DNA of 64,000 nt, taken from NCBI RefSeq assembly GCF_009911595.1, contig NZ_QWKG01000018.1, forward strand, positions 1-64,000, read 5' to 3'. Source of the DNA: Colidextribacter sp. OB.20. Lineage in GTDB: Bacteria; Bacillota; Clostridia; Oscillospirales; Oscillospiraceae. Below, one piece after another: positions 50,401-59,260 of this stretch. The notes below the pieces were generated by a model. It was not told the DNA's origin. It was given only the letters and a program-made list of their open reading frames with translations, and made no database searches. The position numbers and the translations under genes were made by a program. Each line of letters begins with the position of its first letter. The first letter of the stretch is position 1.

Positions 50401-52156
50401 CCTGGGCAAGGTAGTAAGCGAAGACGGCGCTCACTATGAGCTGACCGAGGTCCGCATCTATCCCGATGGGGCGACCGAGGAGAACGAAAATGATCCTGCG
50501 GCCTACACCCCCTATACGGAGGATGTGTTCAACGCCCTGAACTTCACCAACAGCGCCAAAACTGCCTATGATACCGGTGCAGTGCTGATTACCAACAACA
50601 CAGTTATCCGTATGGTGTATGAGACGTCCAACGAAGGGACTACAAGCTATAAAGCCACCTTCTACGACTATGATATTACAAACGGAAAACAGGATACCAA
50701 AGGAGGCTATTATACCGGAGCGGAGGGCATTAACAGTAGAGAGAACTCTGATGCAGCGGATAAGTTTGCCTTCGGCGGAGCCAATACCGGCACATACTTT
50801 GGCGAAAATAAGCGGGATGGCAGCCTGATCAATAAGTTAAACACCACGTCAAGAGGTGCGGAGCCTGGCAAGGATGGCTATAAGGGATGTTCCTTCGGGC
50901 TGGTTGGCGACTATCTGAAGGATGGAGTACCCGATTTTAAAATGGCCGCGCCTGAGATTTTTGGGGGCGAGGGCCATGAACAGGTCGGAAAGTATTACTA
51001 CGATGATTATTCTCTGCAGTTCAACCGTGAGGGTGACACCTATACCTTGTCTGCCGTAAATGGAACAGGTACTACAGGCCTGGAGAAGTTCAGACATCCA
51101 GATCCAAAGTATCCCAGCATCTGGACCAACAACTTCTGGCCCATGGACAGCATCTATGCCAACGCCCCCGCTGATAACAAGGGCAAGGACCCGCTGTTCG
51201 GGAACAGGACGAAAGTGCTGTATCATGGAGAGAACGATAGCACGAGTGAATGGACAGCTTTCCCGACCAGCGACGACTTCCAGAGCCACAACTCCTACTT
51301 CGGTATGAGCTTCGCGGTAACCTTTACCCTGCAAAAGGAGTATGTAGGCCCGCTGGAGTACTACTTCTACGGCGACGACGACATGTGGGTGTACCTGGAC
51401 GGCAAGCTGGTGTGCGACATCGGCGGCGTTCACTCCTCTGTAGGCGAGTACGTGAACCTGTGGGACTACATCTCCATAGACCGTGAGAGCAACGAGTCCC
51501 ACCGGCTGGATTTCTTCTACACCGAGCGCGGTGCGTCCGGCTCCACCTGCTGGATGCAGTTCACTATCCCCAACATGATCCCCGCGCCCCAGTATAAGCC
51601 GCCCACCGCCGAAGCCAACTACCTGCGTATCGAGAAGCAGGTGGAGGGTGACGAGACCAGGATGGACCAGGAGTTCAACTTCAACCTGAAGATTAACGGC
51701 GACGGCAGTACCTTCAATGTGGAGAAATACAAGGTAAACGAAGCGGGAGAGGAAGAGAAAATTGAGGATGAAGCGCTGAAAGAGGGCGTGACAGGCAACG
51801 ACGAAAAGGGTCTTGACTTCACCCTGAAAAGCGGCGAATACCTCCTGGTTTACCCCATCCCGGCCACCGCGACGTATAAGCTGACCGAGAAAACGGACGG
51901 CCTGGATAACTGCAAGACCTCCTTCCAGGTCAACGGCGGTGATGCGCAGGAGGGCTCAAGCTGCGGCGGGTCCATGACCAACGGCGACCAGACCAGCGTG
52001 GAGGTCCTGTGTACCAACACCTTCTATTACCAACTGCCCGAAACCGGAGGACTGGGCAGCAATCTGTATATCTGGGCGGGCGCGGCGCTGATCGCGGCGG
52101 GCTGTCTGTGGTATAAAAGGCGAGTCTACAGAGGGGGGGCGAGGAATGTTTTGTAA
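47483..52156 (+). CDS. LPETG-anchored adhesin with 21 HxHxxxC repeats and a fibro-slime domain
   Basis: 1557 residues. A long basic N-terminus and hydrophobic segment (~24-47, VLRCLAFVVAIATAYALIM) act as the export signal. Residues ~53-560 are a His/Cys-rich tandem repeat. Residues ~590-690 are an acidic Asp/Ser/Gly linker. Residues ~1200-1360 contain a fibro-slime-type domain (YFYGDDDMWVYLDGKLV, DIGGVHSS). Residues ~1375-1515 are an immunoglobulin-like stalk. The end is LPETGG (~1518), hydrophobic helix and KRRVYRGG, a complete sortase signal. It is probably the pilus tip protein. The histidine and cysteine spacing suggests metal binding or disulphide cross-linking. Followed within 55 bases by the major pilin. 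Confidence 0.88.
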   Translation: MGRNFAVRVQYYLTTRRQNRRRAAVLRCLAFVVAIATAYALIMPAVTQSNALLCGKEAHVHTEECWTEELVPVQPELVCAAGQDGETVVHTHESSCYDRNGELICPLRERELHIHNTDCYREFRELICEERQVLGHAHGPSCYTYVRGELTCGLEESAGHTHSSACYRTELSGTPDCGLTEGGGHVHSDACYKIERGDVPSCGLESEGHVHTDGCYTEEQGGAPDCGKTESEGHTHTDECYTEEEKEVLTCGQKESGGHTHTDACYPVEEVLTCGLEEDGEHTHTGGCYTEKRSTEPDCGKKESEGHAHTGGCYETKTERTLTCGQKESKGHTHSDACYPTERTLTCTQEEGGEHVHTDACYPEKRTLICEEKTGGHTHTDACYPEEKILDCQEEERGHTHTDVCYDWTQEMRCQEEERESGHVHTDECYEITELLSCREEELILHEHTEECYEITCNEETGEIEDQELICDKPEVILHQHSDDCFLTPEGDPVETRVLTCDREEHTHVEECYVEIIPKEEEDSYLCGQKEHVHMDDCYFESGKLRCTLPEHIHSVDCLEEPPELVEIPEEPMEPRPTRIELDDYFSYDTDAFHATFHITGIATLGGGEESAPPSLDSGNGQQPEGPAAEPDVDDTGAASPDEPAGPADGGSSDAGTASSDEADIERGDAGDTSGGDSSAGGVDEDGSVISGDIDVPLAAAPDWTEDSDWADSPEWEGEPIKIEFHVNEPDQDSPEYRNITAAVPESEAEQIVLSVLTFSVTASDGREVDLSRCSIEAEVEFTQELVDALVNMGSETMTIDNEDGEAQSPESAEVRIAALAEEAGEADAMEQPSEVGTLVLDTVEPSGNPAVMYFNVSPQSRSVLFTAQLGQFPEFTVEYYANLNRPAKRGDAIDGKQVSTANVLPFIDTSGGILPQNGKDYDVNGTNGEPRSAELLLDDNGNVIFVKEMREIFQSSTIQYNPIEVEKLTTEYLGKVVSEDGAHYELTEVRIYPDGATEENENDPAAYTPYTEDVFNALNFTNSAKTAYDTGAVLITNNTVIRMVYETSNEGTTSYKATFYDYDITNGKQDTKGGYYTGAEGINSRENSDAADKFAFGGANTGTYFGENKRDGSLINKLNTTSRGAEPGKDGYKGCSFGLVGDYLKDGVPDFKMAAPEIFGGEGHEQVGKYYYDDYSLQFNREGDTYTLSAVNGTGTTGLEKFRHPDPKYPSIWTNNFWPMDSIYANAPADNKGKDPLFGNRTKVLYHGENDSTSEWTAFPTSDDFQSHNSYFGMSFAVTFTLQKEYVGPLEYYFYGDDDMWVYLDGKLVCDIGGVHSSVGEYVNLWDYISIDRESNESHRLDFFYTERGASGSTCWMQFTIPNMIPAPQYKPPTAEANYLRIEKQVEGDETRMDQEFNFNLKINGDGSTFNVEKYKVNEAGEEEKIEDEALKEGVTGNDEKGLDFTLKSGEYLLVYPIPATATYKLTEKTDGLDNCKTSFQVNGGDAQEGSSCGGSMTNGDQTSVEVLCTNTFYYQLPETGGLGSNLYIWAGAALIAAGCLWYKRRVYRGGARNVL
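47640..49160 (+). repeat. In-gene tandem repeat encoding 21 HxHxxxC units
   Basis: Units of about 24 residues (~72 bases) carry H-x-H-x3-C-Y (for example GHTHTDACY, GHVHTDECY, EHVHMDDCY) and usually one more cysteine before the next unit. I counted 21. The central units are most alike, the outer ones more diverged, and single units differ in length by a few residues. Confidence 0.9.
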
Positions 52157-52211
52157 AGCTTCCAAACAGCCTCACCCCCCTGAAACCGAGAAGTCGAAAG
52201 GAGAATAGAAC

Positions 52212-53840
52212 ATGAAAAAATTCAAGAAATTGGCGGCTTCCATGCTGGCGCTGGTTATGGCGCTGGGCATGGTGGCCCCCGCGATGGCGGCGGAGGGCGA
52301 TCCCTATGCCGGAAATGACCCGAAAAAGGCTTCCCTGAGCACAGCCTCCACCGGGCATCAGTTCACCGTATATCAGCTCTTCAAGGCTGCTCCCGCTGAC
52401 GGCAGCTCCCTGAAGGAAAATACCATCGAGTGGGGTGACAGTGTAATCCCCGGAACCCTGATTGAGGCCCTGAAGCGGGACTTTCCGGAGGCCTTTGAGT
52501 CCATTACCGCCGAATCTAGCGCTCAGGATGTAGCGAAGGTCCTGCACGACAAGTTTGAGACCCCTGGCTCCCAGTTCAGCAGCGTTGCGAACAATGCCGC
52601 TCTGGCTAAGACGATTGCCACCAGCGGAGCGTTCAATACCAGTGTTCTGGTGACCGACAAAAACACCCAGGATGTTTTGACCGGCTACTGTGTGATGGTA
52701 GACCAGCCGACCACGGGCGAGCCCATCTATATGCTCCGGACCGTGACTGGAGACGTAAAGATTGCCCCCAAGGACAGCACCTCCCAGGTGACCAAGGAGG
52801 TCTGGGATGAGGATAAGAAGAACGCAGAGGGCGAAGTTGTGGGCGGCTGGTCCGACGGCGCTATCTACAAGGTGGGCGACGATGTCAACTTCAAGCTGAC
52901 TGTGGCGCTGCCTGATGATATCAAGAGCGGGAAGTGGACGAACGCGACTGACACCAGCGGCTATAACATCGTACTGCACGATGTGCAGAGCGAGGGGCTG
53001 ACCTTTAAGCCGGAGAGCGTTGTAATCACAGTGAAAGCCGCCGGCAAACCGGATCAGGTACTGACTTCGCCCGACCTGTATACCTTGATTGAGAGTCCTG
53101 AGGATAGCTGCACCTTTGAAATCAAGATCCCCAACGCGCAGGAGCTGGAAAATGCAGCTCCCGGCGCCCTGATCGAGATCACCTATCAGTCCCAGGTGAA
53201 TGAGAATGCCGTCACCGGCACAGACGGTAACTCCAACAAGGTAGATATGAATGTCAATACTGACGTTATCCCCGGCGAGGAGGTTAAGGTGTTTGAGCTG
53301 GAGCTGGACGTGAACAAGGTGGATGGCGACGGCAAGCCCCTGACTGGCGCTGAGTTCGCACTGTACAACCCGGATGATATCGGCGAGGACGGCAAGCCCA
53401 TCGAGGGCCGCGATCCTGTTTATGTCCTGACTCCGAGCACGGAAGAGTTCACAGATAGTGAGGGCGTTGCCTGGCCCGCCGGCAGCAGGTTTAGCGTTAA
53501 GGGCCTGAAGGCTGGGACCTATATGCTGGTGGAGACTAAGAAGCCCGACGAAAAGTATAATGATATTGCCCCCATTGAGGTTGTGATTACCGCTGATAAG
53601 ACTGAGACCACTGGTCCTGAGGGCGGCAAGCTGACAATTACTGTCAATCAGGAGAGCAAGCTTACTGTGGACGACGACGGCGTGATCAACGGCACCATCG
53701 TAAACAATCAGGGCCTGCAGCTGCCTGAGACCGGCGGCATCGGCACCACAATCTTCTACATTCTCGGCGGCGCGCTGGCCGTTGGCGCGGTGGTTCTGCT
53801 GATCACCAAGCGGCGTGTTGGCAGCTCTGACGACGAGTAA
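52212..53840 (+). CDS. Major pilin subunit with isopeptide-forming domain (LPETG)
   Basis: 542 residues. Signal peptide MKKFKKLAASMLALVMALGM with cleavage near AMAAE. Fimbrial isopeptide-formation region (~25-360; HQFTVYQLFK, VGDDVNFKLTVALPDD) and a SpaA-type Cna_B domain (~375-490) with lysine in LDVNKVDGDGKPLTGAEFALY and glutamate in GTYMLVETKKP, which form the internal isopeptide bond. LPETGG at ~504, membrane helix, basic tail. Polymerised by the class C sortase encoded next. Confidence 0.93.
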   Translation: MKKFKKLAASMLALVMALGMVAPAMAAEGDPYAGNDPKKASLSTASTGHQFTVYQLFKAAPADGSSLKENTIEWGDSVIPGTLIEALKRDFPEAFESITAESSAQDVAKVLHDKFETPGSQFSSVANNAALAKTIATSGAFNTSVLVTDKNTQDVLTGYCVMVDQPTTGEPIYMLRTVTGDVKIAPKDSTSQVTKEVWDEDKKNAEGEVVGGWSDGAIYKVGDDVNFKLTVALPDDIKSGKWTNATDTSGYNIVLHDVQSEGLTFKPESVVITVKAAGKPDQVLTSPDLYTLIESPEDSCTFEIKIPNAQELENAAPGALIEITYQSQVNENAVTGTDGNSNKVDMNVNTDVIPGEEVKVFELELDVNKVDGDGKPLTGAEFALYNPDDIGEDGKPIEGRDPVYVLTPSTEEFTDSEGVAWPAGSRFSVKGLKAGTYMLVETKKPDEKYNDIAPIEVVITADKTETTGPEGGKLTITVNQESKLTVDDDGVINGTIVNNQGLQLPETGGIGTTIFYILGGALAVGAVVLLITKRRVGSSDDE

Positions 53841-53917
53841 GACAAGAACTTAACAAAGAATCCGCGCCCCCGCCGCGCCGCGGTATGGCCGCGGCGCGGT
53901 AGGGGAATTGAAGCAGA

Positions 53918-54772
53918 ATGAAAAAGCATCTGTCCACTGTATTGCTGATTGGGGTACTTCTGGCGGGGGTCGCCCTGCTGCTGTACCCCACAGCAAGCGA
54001 CTATTGGAACTCCTTCCACCAATCCCAGGCCATTTCCACCTATACGGAAGAGGTGGCCAACCTGAACCACGAGGACTATGAGAGAATCTGGCTGAGCGCC
54101 GTGGAGTACAACGAGCGGATGGCGGATAAAACCACCCCTTATCTGCTGTCAGAGGCGGAGTGGGCCGACTATCTCAGCCAGCTGAACATGACGGAAAACG
54201 GCGTCATGGGCTATATTGACATTCCGAAGATCAACTGCACCCTGCCCATCTACCACGGCACGGCGGAAACCGTGCTCCAGATTGCGGTGGGGCATATCGA
54301 GAGCAGCTCCCTGCCGGTGGGCGGCCCGTCCAGCCACAGCGTGCTGTCGGGACACCGGGGCCTGCCCAGCGCCAAGCTGTTTACCGACCTGGATCAGCTT
54401 GTGGAAGGGGATTACTTCCAGCTGCAGATTTTGAACGAGACACTTACCTATGAGGTGGACCAGATCCGCATCGTCCTTCCGGAGGAGATGAATGATCTGA
54501 ACATTATCCAGGGTCAGGACTACTGCACCCTGGTAACCTGCACCCCATACGGCATCAACAGCCACCGGCTGCTGGTGCGGGGCACGCGGATTGAGAATCC
54601 CCACTCGGGCTCGGCCCGGGTGACCTCCGACGCGGTGCGCGTCGATCCCATGCTGGTGGCCCCCGTGGTGGCCGCCCCCATGCTGCTTCTGCTGGCGATA
54701 TGGCTGATTGTCAACCCCGGCGGGAAGAAGAAAAAGAAGAAAGCGAAATTGAAGAAGAATATAACGCCCTGA
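53918..54772 (+). CDS. Class C (pilus-polymerising) sortase
   Basis: 284 residues with membrane helices at both ends (~8-26 and ~245-265), the class C topology. Catalytic histidine in LSGHRGLPSAKLF (~145), catalytic cysteine in LVTCTPYGINSHRLLVRG (~207) and the arginine in that same motif. It cleaves LPxTG and joins pilins through a lysine. Its place between two pilin genes agrees with that role. The lysine-rich C-terminus (KKKKKKAKLKK) is cytosolic. Confidence 0.95.
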   Translation: MKKHLSTVLLIGVLLAGVALLLYPTASDYWNSFHQSQAISTYTEEVANLNHEDYERIWLSAVEYNERMADKTTPYLLSEAEWADYLSQLNMTENGVMGYIDIPKINCTLPIYHGTAETVLQIAVGHIESSSLPVGGPSSHSVLSGHRGLPSAKLFTDLDQLVEGDYFQLQILNETLTYEVDQIRIVLPEEMNDLNIIQGQDYCTLVTCTPYGINSHRLLVRGTRIENPHSGSARVTSDAVRVDPMLVAPVVAAPMLLLLAIWLIVNPGGKKKKKKAKLKKNITP

Positions 54773-54811
54773 GGCGCCTCAGGCGCCGGGCGTGGAAAGG
54801 CGGGCATCCAA

Positions 54812-56044
54812 ATGAAACTGAAAACATACCTGCGGCGGAGCGTTTCGTGGGGCCTGTGCCTGTTTATGTGCGCCGCCCTGCTGGCCCGGCCGGCCCTGGC
54901 TGCGGAGAGCATTCGGGACATGACGGCAGAGGAGTATGGGAGGGAGTGCTCCCTGCTCCTGAACTACCCGGGCGTGAAGATTACCGTTGAGCTGTATAAT
55001 GTGGCCGACGTCAGCCGGAGCGTGTCCTACGACGCGGCGAAGGGCCAGTTCGCCTCTGTCCTGGAGGACCTGGGCGAGGACCTGAACACAACCCGGACCG
55101 CCGGAGACTGGCGGACTCTGGCGAAAACCCTGTCCAGCCACCTGCCGGACACGCCCTTCCGGCAGAAGGAGACCCAGATCAGCGGCGAGAAGAGCACCGC
55201 CAGCTTCACTGGCCTGAAGCCCGGGCTGTATCTGGTCACCAACCAGACCTACCGGGACAAGGATGTGGTCTATAAGCCGGCCCCCTACCTGGTCTGCCTG
55301 CCCAACTGGATGAGCTATGAGGACGGGACGGGCGCGGAGAAATGGGGCTGGGTCAGCGCTGTTGAGGTCCGCAGCAAGGTCACGCCCGAGGACCCGGGCG
55401 AGCTGGTCTCGCTCCAGGTGGTAAAGCGCTGGAGAAACGAGAACGGAGGCACCCTCAGAAATCCGCCCAACAGCATCCAGGTGGAGCTGCTGAAGGACGG
55501 CAAGTATGATCGGACCATCACCCTGACCAAGGCGGACAACTGGAAGGCCATTGTGCAGGGGCTGGACAGCTCCTACTCATGGACCGTGCGTGAGGTGCGG
55601 AACAGCGGGTACAGGGTGACCTATCACTACTACGACGAGTTCAATGTGGAGATTGTCAATACCCTGAGACCGAGCGATCCGAGTGACCCGGACGATCCGG
55701 ACGACCCGCCGGATAAGCCGGACAAACCGGATAAACCGGGCAAACCGGACAATCCAGATCCCCCAGACAATCCCAATCCCCCGGATGAGCCGGATGAGCC
55801 GGATACTCCGACCCCCACGCCGCCCCCGATTGAAATCGAGGACCCGGACGTGCCTCTGGGACCTCCGCCGAAAATTCCGGGCGACCCCTATGAGGAGATC
55901 GAGCTGGACGACCCGGAGGTGCCCCTGTCAGACCTGCCTCAGACCGGCCAGCTGTGGTGGCCGGTGCCCCTGCTGGCCATCAGCGGGATATTCCTGTTCC
56001 TGATTGGCTGGGTGCGGTACAGGGGGGCGCAGTATGAGGAATAA
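54812..56044 (+). CDS. LPQTG-anchored accessory/basal pilin with proline-rich stalk
   Basis: 410 residues. Signal peptide (WGLCLFMCAALLARPALAAE). Pilin-like N-terminal domain (~30-190), a Cna_B domain (~195-285; VVKRWRNENGGTLRNPPNSI, SSYSWTVREV), then a low-complexity tract of PD-P-K/E repeats (~290-375), as in wall-spanning base pilins. LPQTG at ~379 and a terminal helix. The long proline-rich spacer suggests it anchors the fibre across the cell wall. The stop overlaps the start of the next gene. Confidence 0.88.
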   Translation: MKLKTYLRRSVSWGLCLFMCAALLARPALAAESIRDMTAEEYGRECSLLLNYPGVKITVELYNVADVSRSVSYDAAKGQFASVLEDLGEDLNTTRTAGDWRTLAKTLSSHLPDTPFRQKETQISGEKSTASFTGLKPGLYLVTNQTYRDKDVVYKPAPYLVCLPNWMSYEDGTGAEKWGWVSAVEVRSKVTPEDPGELVSLQVVKRWRNENGGTLRNPPNSIQVELLKDGKYDRTITLTKADNWKAIVQGLDSSYSWTVREVRNSGYRVTYHYYDEFNVEIVNTLRPSDPSDPDDPDDPPDKPDKPDKPGKPDNPDPPDNPNPPDEPDEPDTPTPTPPPIEIEDPDVPLGPPPKIPGDPYEEIELDDPEVPLSDLPQTGQLWWPVPLLAISGIFLFLIGWVRYRGAQYEE

Positions 56045-56666
56045 AAATGGACTTGTCTGCATGCTCCTGGGGCTGCTGCTGCTGCTGTCGGCGGGGGGAC
56101 TGACCGCCCACAACATGTGGGAGGACGACCGGGCCGGCGCCAGTGCCGGCGAGGCCTTTCAGGTGCTGCAGGCGGCCATCAATGAGACGAATGCCCTTGA
56201 GCTGCCCGAGGAGATTCTCCCCATCTATGAGATCGACCCCATGATTGACATGCCGGTGAAGGAGATCGACGGGAACAGCTATGTCGGCACCATCAGTATT
56301 CCGGCTCTGGACATGGAGCTGCCCGTACTGAATGAGTGGAGCTACCCCAACCTGAAAATTGCCCCCTGCCGCTACTACGGCTCAGCCTATCTAAAGAATA
56401 TGGTCATCGCCGCCCACAATTATAAGCGGCACTTCGGCCAGCTGGTAAACCTGACTGTGGGCGACCAGGTCCAGTTTACCGATATGGACGGCAATGTGTT
56501 CAACTATTCGGTGGCCGCCATGGAGCAGCTCAGGCCGAACCAGACCCGGGATATGCTGACGGCCAACGGCTACGGCGGCTATGACCTGACCCTGTTTACC
56601 TGCACCATCGGCGGACGCCAGCGCTTCACGGTGCGCTGTGTTCAGATGGAGGAGGAGCCCGCCTGA
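56034..56666 (+). CDS. Second sortase
   Basis: 210 residues, N-terminal membrane helix (CMLLGLLLLLSAGGL), sortase barrel with SYVGTISIPALDMELPVL, histidine in MVIAAHNYKRHFGQL, cysteine in LTLFTCTIGGRQRFTVR and a downstream arginine. It lacks the second membrane helix of class C enzymes, so it is more likely a class B/D-like housekeeping or base-attaching sortase. Overlaps the preceding gene by 11 bases. Probably fixes the finished pilus to the cell wall. Confidence 0.88.
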   Translation: MRNKNGLVCMLLGLLLLLSAGGLTAHNMWEDDRAGASAGEAFQVLQAAINETNALELPEEILPIYEIDPMIDMPVKEIDGNSYVGTISIPALDMELPVLNEWSYPNLKIAPCRYYGSAYLKNMVIAAHNYKRHFGQLVNLTVGDQVQFTDMDGNVFNYSVAAMEQLRPNQTRDMLTANGYGGYDLTLFTCTIGGRQRFTVRCVQMEEEPA

Positions 56667-56736
56667 GAGGGACGGCCCGCGGAGAGCAGGAACAGGATTG
56701 CAGATGCTTTGTTTTGCTCGTGAAAAGGAGGACCCC

Positions 56737-57849
56737 ATGAAGCTGAAAAAATTGATCCCCCTGCTGCTGGCAGTGTGTATGCTGGCAGGCTGTATGCAGG
56801 CTGTCGCCGACGAGGATGCCTTCGGCCCCTCCAGCGCCAGACAGCCCCAGCGCACCGCCTCCAGCGAGGAGCCCCAGCCCCCCGCCGATCAGGAGGAGGG
56901 TGAGCCGGACGCCGGGAGCACCTCCACGCCGGCGGCGAGCTCAAACGCGTCCGGGGGAGGCTCCGCCTATATCGACCAGGTGCCCATGGAGGAGACCCAC
57001 CTGGAGGATGACATTGTGCCCATGACCGCTTCTCCGGCGGCCCTGTCCACCGTGCTGATGCCGGCGGCCTCGGGCACGGCGGTAAAGAGCGGCGGCGGCG
57101 CGGAGATCGACTACTCCAACGTGCAGGATGGCTATGTGATGGTCCGGTTCGCGGGGAACAGCAGCAAGCGGCTGCGGGTGCAGGTGGGCGGTCCCACCAC
57201 GACCTATACCTATGACCTGCCCACCGGGGGATGGTCGACCTTCCCCCTGTCTGACGGCAACGGCACCTATAAGGTCACGGCCCTCCAGAACACCACGGGG
57301 AAGAAATATGCCGTGCTGGCCTCAGCCAGCTTTGAGGTGTCGCTGAAGGATGAGTTCGCGCCCTTCCTGCGGCCCAACCAGTATGTCAACTATGAGAATG
57401 CCCCCAAGACCGTCGCGAAGGCGAAGGAGCTGACCCAGAATGTCAGCGGCCCGCTGGACAAGGTGGGCGCGGTGTACAACTATGTGGTGGGCAGTCTGAG
57501 CTATGACAACGCCAAAGCGGCGACGGTGCAGAGCGGCTATCTGCCCGAGCTGGACACCATTCTGGCGGGCAACAAGGGAATCTGCTTCGACTATGCCGCG
57601 CTGATGGCCGGAATGCTCCGCAGTCAGGGCGTTCCCTGCAAGCTGGTGGTGGGCTATGCCGGCAGCGTCTACCACGCCTGGGTCAGCGTATGGACCGAGC
57701 AGACCGGCTGGATTGACGGCGTAATTTTCTTTGACGGCACGGTCTGGCAGAGAATGGACCCCACCTTCGCCTCCTCCGGCAACAGCAGCACGGCCATTAT
57801 GGAGTATATCGGCGACGGAAAGAATTACACGGTGCGCTACCTCTACTGA
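56737..57849 (+). CDS. Transglutaminase-like lipoprotein
   Basis: 370 residues. Lipoprotein signal (LIPLLLAVCMLAGC), a low-complexity linker (~30-90), a beta-rich domain and a transglutaminase-type cysteine protease fold (~230-350): GICFDYAALMAGMLRSQGVP with the cysteine, YHAWVSVW with the histidine and a later aspartate in RMDPTF. It may cross-link or trim surface proteins. Its location between the sortase and type IV pilus-like genes suggests work on extracellular fibres, but this is inference. Confidence 0.88.
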   Translation: MKLKKLIPLLLAVCMLAGCMQAVADEDAFGPSSARQPQRTASSEEPQPPADQEEGEPDAGSTSTPAASSNASGGGSAYIDQVPMEETHLEDDIVPMTASPAALSTVLMPAASGTAVKSGGGAEIDYSNVQDGYVMVRFAGNSSKRLRVQVGGPTTTYTYDLPTGGWSTFPLSDGNGTYKVTALQNTTGKKYAVLASASFEVSLKDEFAPFLRPNQYVNYENAPKTVAKAKELTQNVSGPLDKVGAVYNYVVGSLSYDNAKAATVQSGYLPELDTILAGNKGICFDYAALMAGMLRSQGVPCKLVVGYAGSVYHAWVSVWTEQTGWIDGVIFFDGTVWQRMDPTFASSGNSSTAIMEYIGDGKNYTVRYLY

Positions 57850-57903
57850 TGTTCAGGCTCGGGGCCCGGCGCCCTGAAGATTCCTACTATTCCGGGAGCT
57901 TTT

Positions 57904-58932
57904 ATGAGACATAAAATTTCCAACAATGAAATTGCCAGCCTGTGCCTGGAGCTGTCCCTGCTGTTTCACGCGGGGGTGGGTACAGCGGACGCCCTGTCTC
58001 TGCTGGCGGAGGACGGAGCCCAAAAGAAGCTGCTGACCGCTCTGGCCAAGCAGGTGGATGAGGGCGCCACCTTGTCCGCCGCCCTGCGGGAGAGCAAGAG
58101 CTTCCCTGTCTATGTCAGCGGCATGGTGGAGGTGGGCGAGCAGACCGGGCGGACAGAGGAGGCTCTGGCCGCCCTGTCCTGGTACTATGAGGAGCGGGCG
58201 CGGCTGAGCCGCCGGGTCCGCGGCGCGGTGATGTATCCGATGGTGATGCTGGCGCTGATGCTGCTGGTCATCGGGGTGCTGCTGGTCAAGGTGCTGCCCA
58301 TCTTCGACGATGTATATGCCTCCCTGGGCGGGGAGCTCACCGGCGCGGCCGCGTGGCTGCTCGCCTTCGGCCAGCGCCTGGAGGAGTTTATGCCCATCCT
58401 GTTTGTGGGACTGGGCGTTTTGGTCGTTCTGGCGCTGCTTCTCAGCGTGATCCGGCCCCTGCGGTCCGCCGTGGGCAGGCTGTGGCAGGTGATCCGGGGG
58501 GACCGGGGGGTCTCCCGGAAGCTGAATAACGCCAAGCTGGCCCAGGCGATGGCCATGGGCATGGCCAGCGGCCTGCCTGTGGAGGAGGCGGTGGCCCTGT
58601 CGGCCAAGCTGATGGAGGGCGGCGCGAAGCGGCGCTGCCAGGACTGCCAGAGCCGGCTGGAGAAGGGCGAGAGCCTGGGCGGAGCCCTGCGGCTCAGCGG
58701 TTTGATGCCCGCCCGGCAGTGCCGTCTGCTGGAGCTGGGCGAACGCAGCGGCGCAGGAGACGCCTCCATGGAAAAGATCGCCCGGGACCTGGGCGAGGAG
58801 GGGGACGCCGCCCTGGACGCCCTGGTGGGCGCGGTGGAGCCGGCGCTGGTGCTGGTCTGCTCCGTGCTGGTGGGGCTGATTCTGCTGTCTGTCATGCTGC
58901 CGCTGATGAATATTATGGCGGCAATCGGGTGA
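57904..58932 (+). CDS. pilC: Type II secretion / type IV pilus inner membrane protein, PilC (GspF) family
   Basis: 342 residues with two T2SSF helical domains (~5-120 and ~200-310) and three membrane helices (~112-136, ~165-190, ~312-338). It forms the inner membrane platform on which pilin-like proteins are assembled by the ATPases. It is shorter than typical PilC (~400). Conserved GMVEVGEQTGRTEEAL and LLELGERSGAGDASM patterns. First of six tightly packed genes ending with pilT. Confidence 0.9.
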   Translation: MRHKISNNEIASLCLELSLLFHAGVGTADALSLLAEDGAQKKLLTALAKQVDEGATLSAALRESKSFPVYVSGMVEVGEQTGRTEEALAALSWYYEERARLSRRVRGAVMYPMVMLALMLLVIGVLLVKVLPIFDDVYASLGGELTGAAAWLLAFGQRLEEFMPILFVGLGVLVVLALLLSVIRPLRSAVGRLWQVIRGDRGVSRKLNNAKLAQAMAMGMASGLPVEEAVALSAKLMEGGAKRRCQDCQSRLEKGESLGGALRLSGLMPARQCRLLELGERSGAGDASMEKIARDLGEEGDAALDALVGAVEPALVLVCSVLVGLILLSVMLPLMNIMAAIG

Positions 58933-58933
58933 A

Positions 58934-59260
58934 ATGATGAAAGGGAAAAAAAACGGCTGGATTACGTTGCTTCGGAACCTGCTGCTCCTTGGGCTGACGG
59001 CGGGGGTGTTTTTGTGTTTTGCACTGGCCGTGAACAATTTGGACAGCGGGCGGTCAGAGAAGAGCCTGGAGCAGCTGGAGGAGGCCCTGCGGCGGGGCTG
59101 CGTGGCCTGCTACGCCGCGGAGGGGGCCTATCCTGCCAGCCTGGACGATTTGCGGGAACGCTACGGGATTCAAATTGACGAGAAGCGGTATACCGTCCAC
59201 TATACCGCCTTCGCGGAGAACCTGATGCCCGATATTACTGTGCTGGAGAACCTGCCATGA
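58934..59260 (+). CDS. Small one-helix protein, possible pseudopilin
   Basis: 108 residues. One membrane helix near the start (LLLLGLTAGVFLCFALAV), then a soluble region including CVACYAAEGAYPASLDDLRE, which resembles the pseudopilin/competence alpha-beta region. No canonical G-F-x3-E prepilin site. ATG 58934 is one base after the pilC stop. Its own stop overlaps the next start (ATGA). Confidence 0.65.
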   Translation: MMKGKKNGWITLLRNLLLLGLTAGVFLCFALAVNNLDSGRSEKSLEQLEEALRRGCVACYAAEGAYPASLDDLRERYGIQIDEKRYTVHYTAFAENLMPDITVLENLP

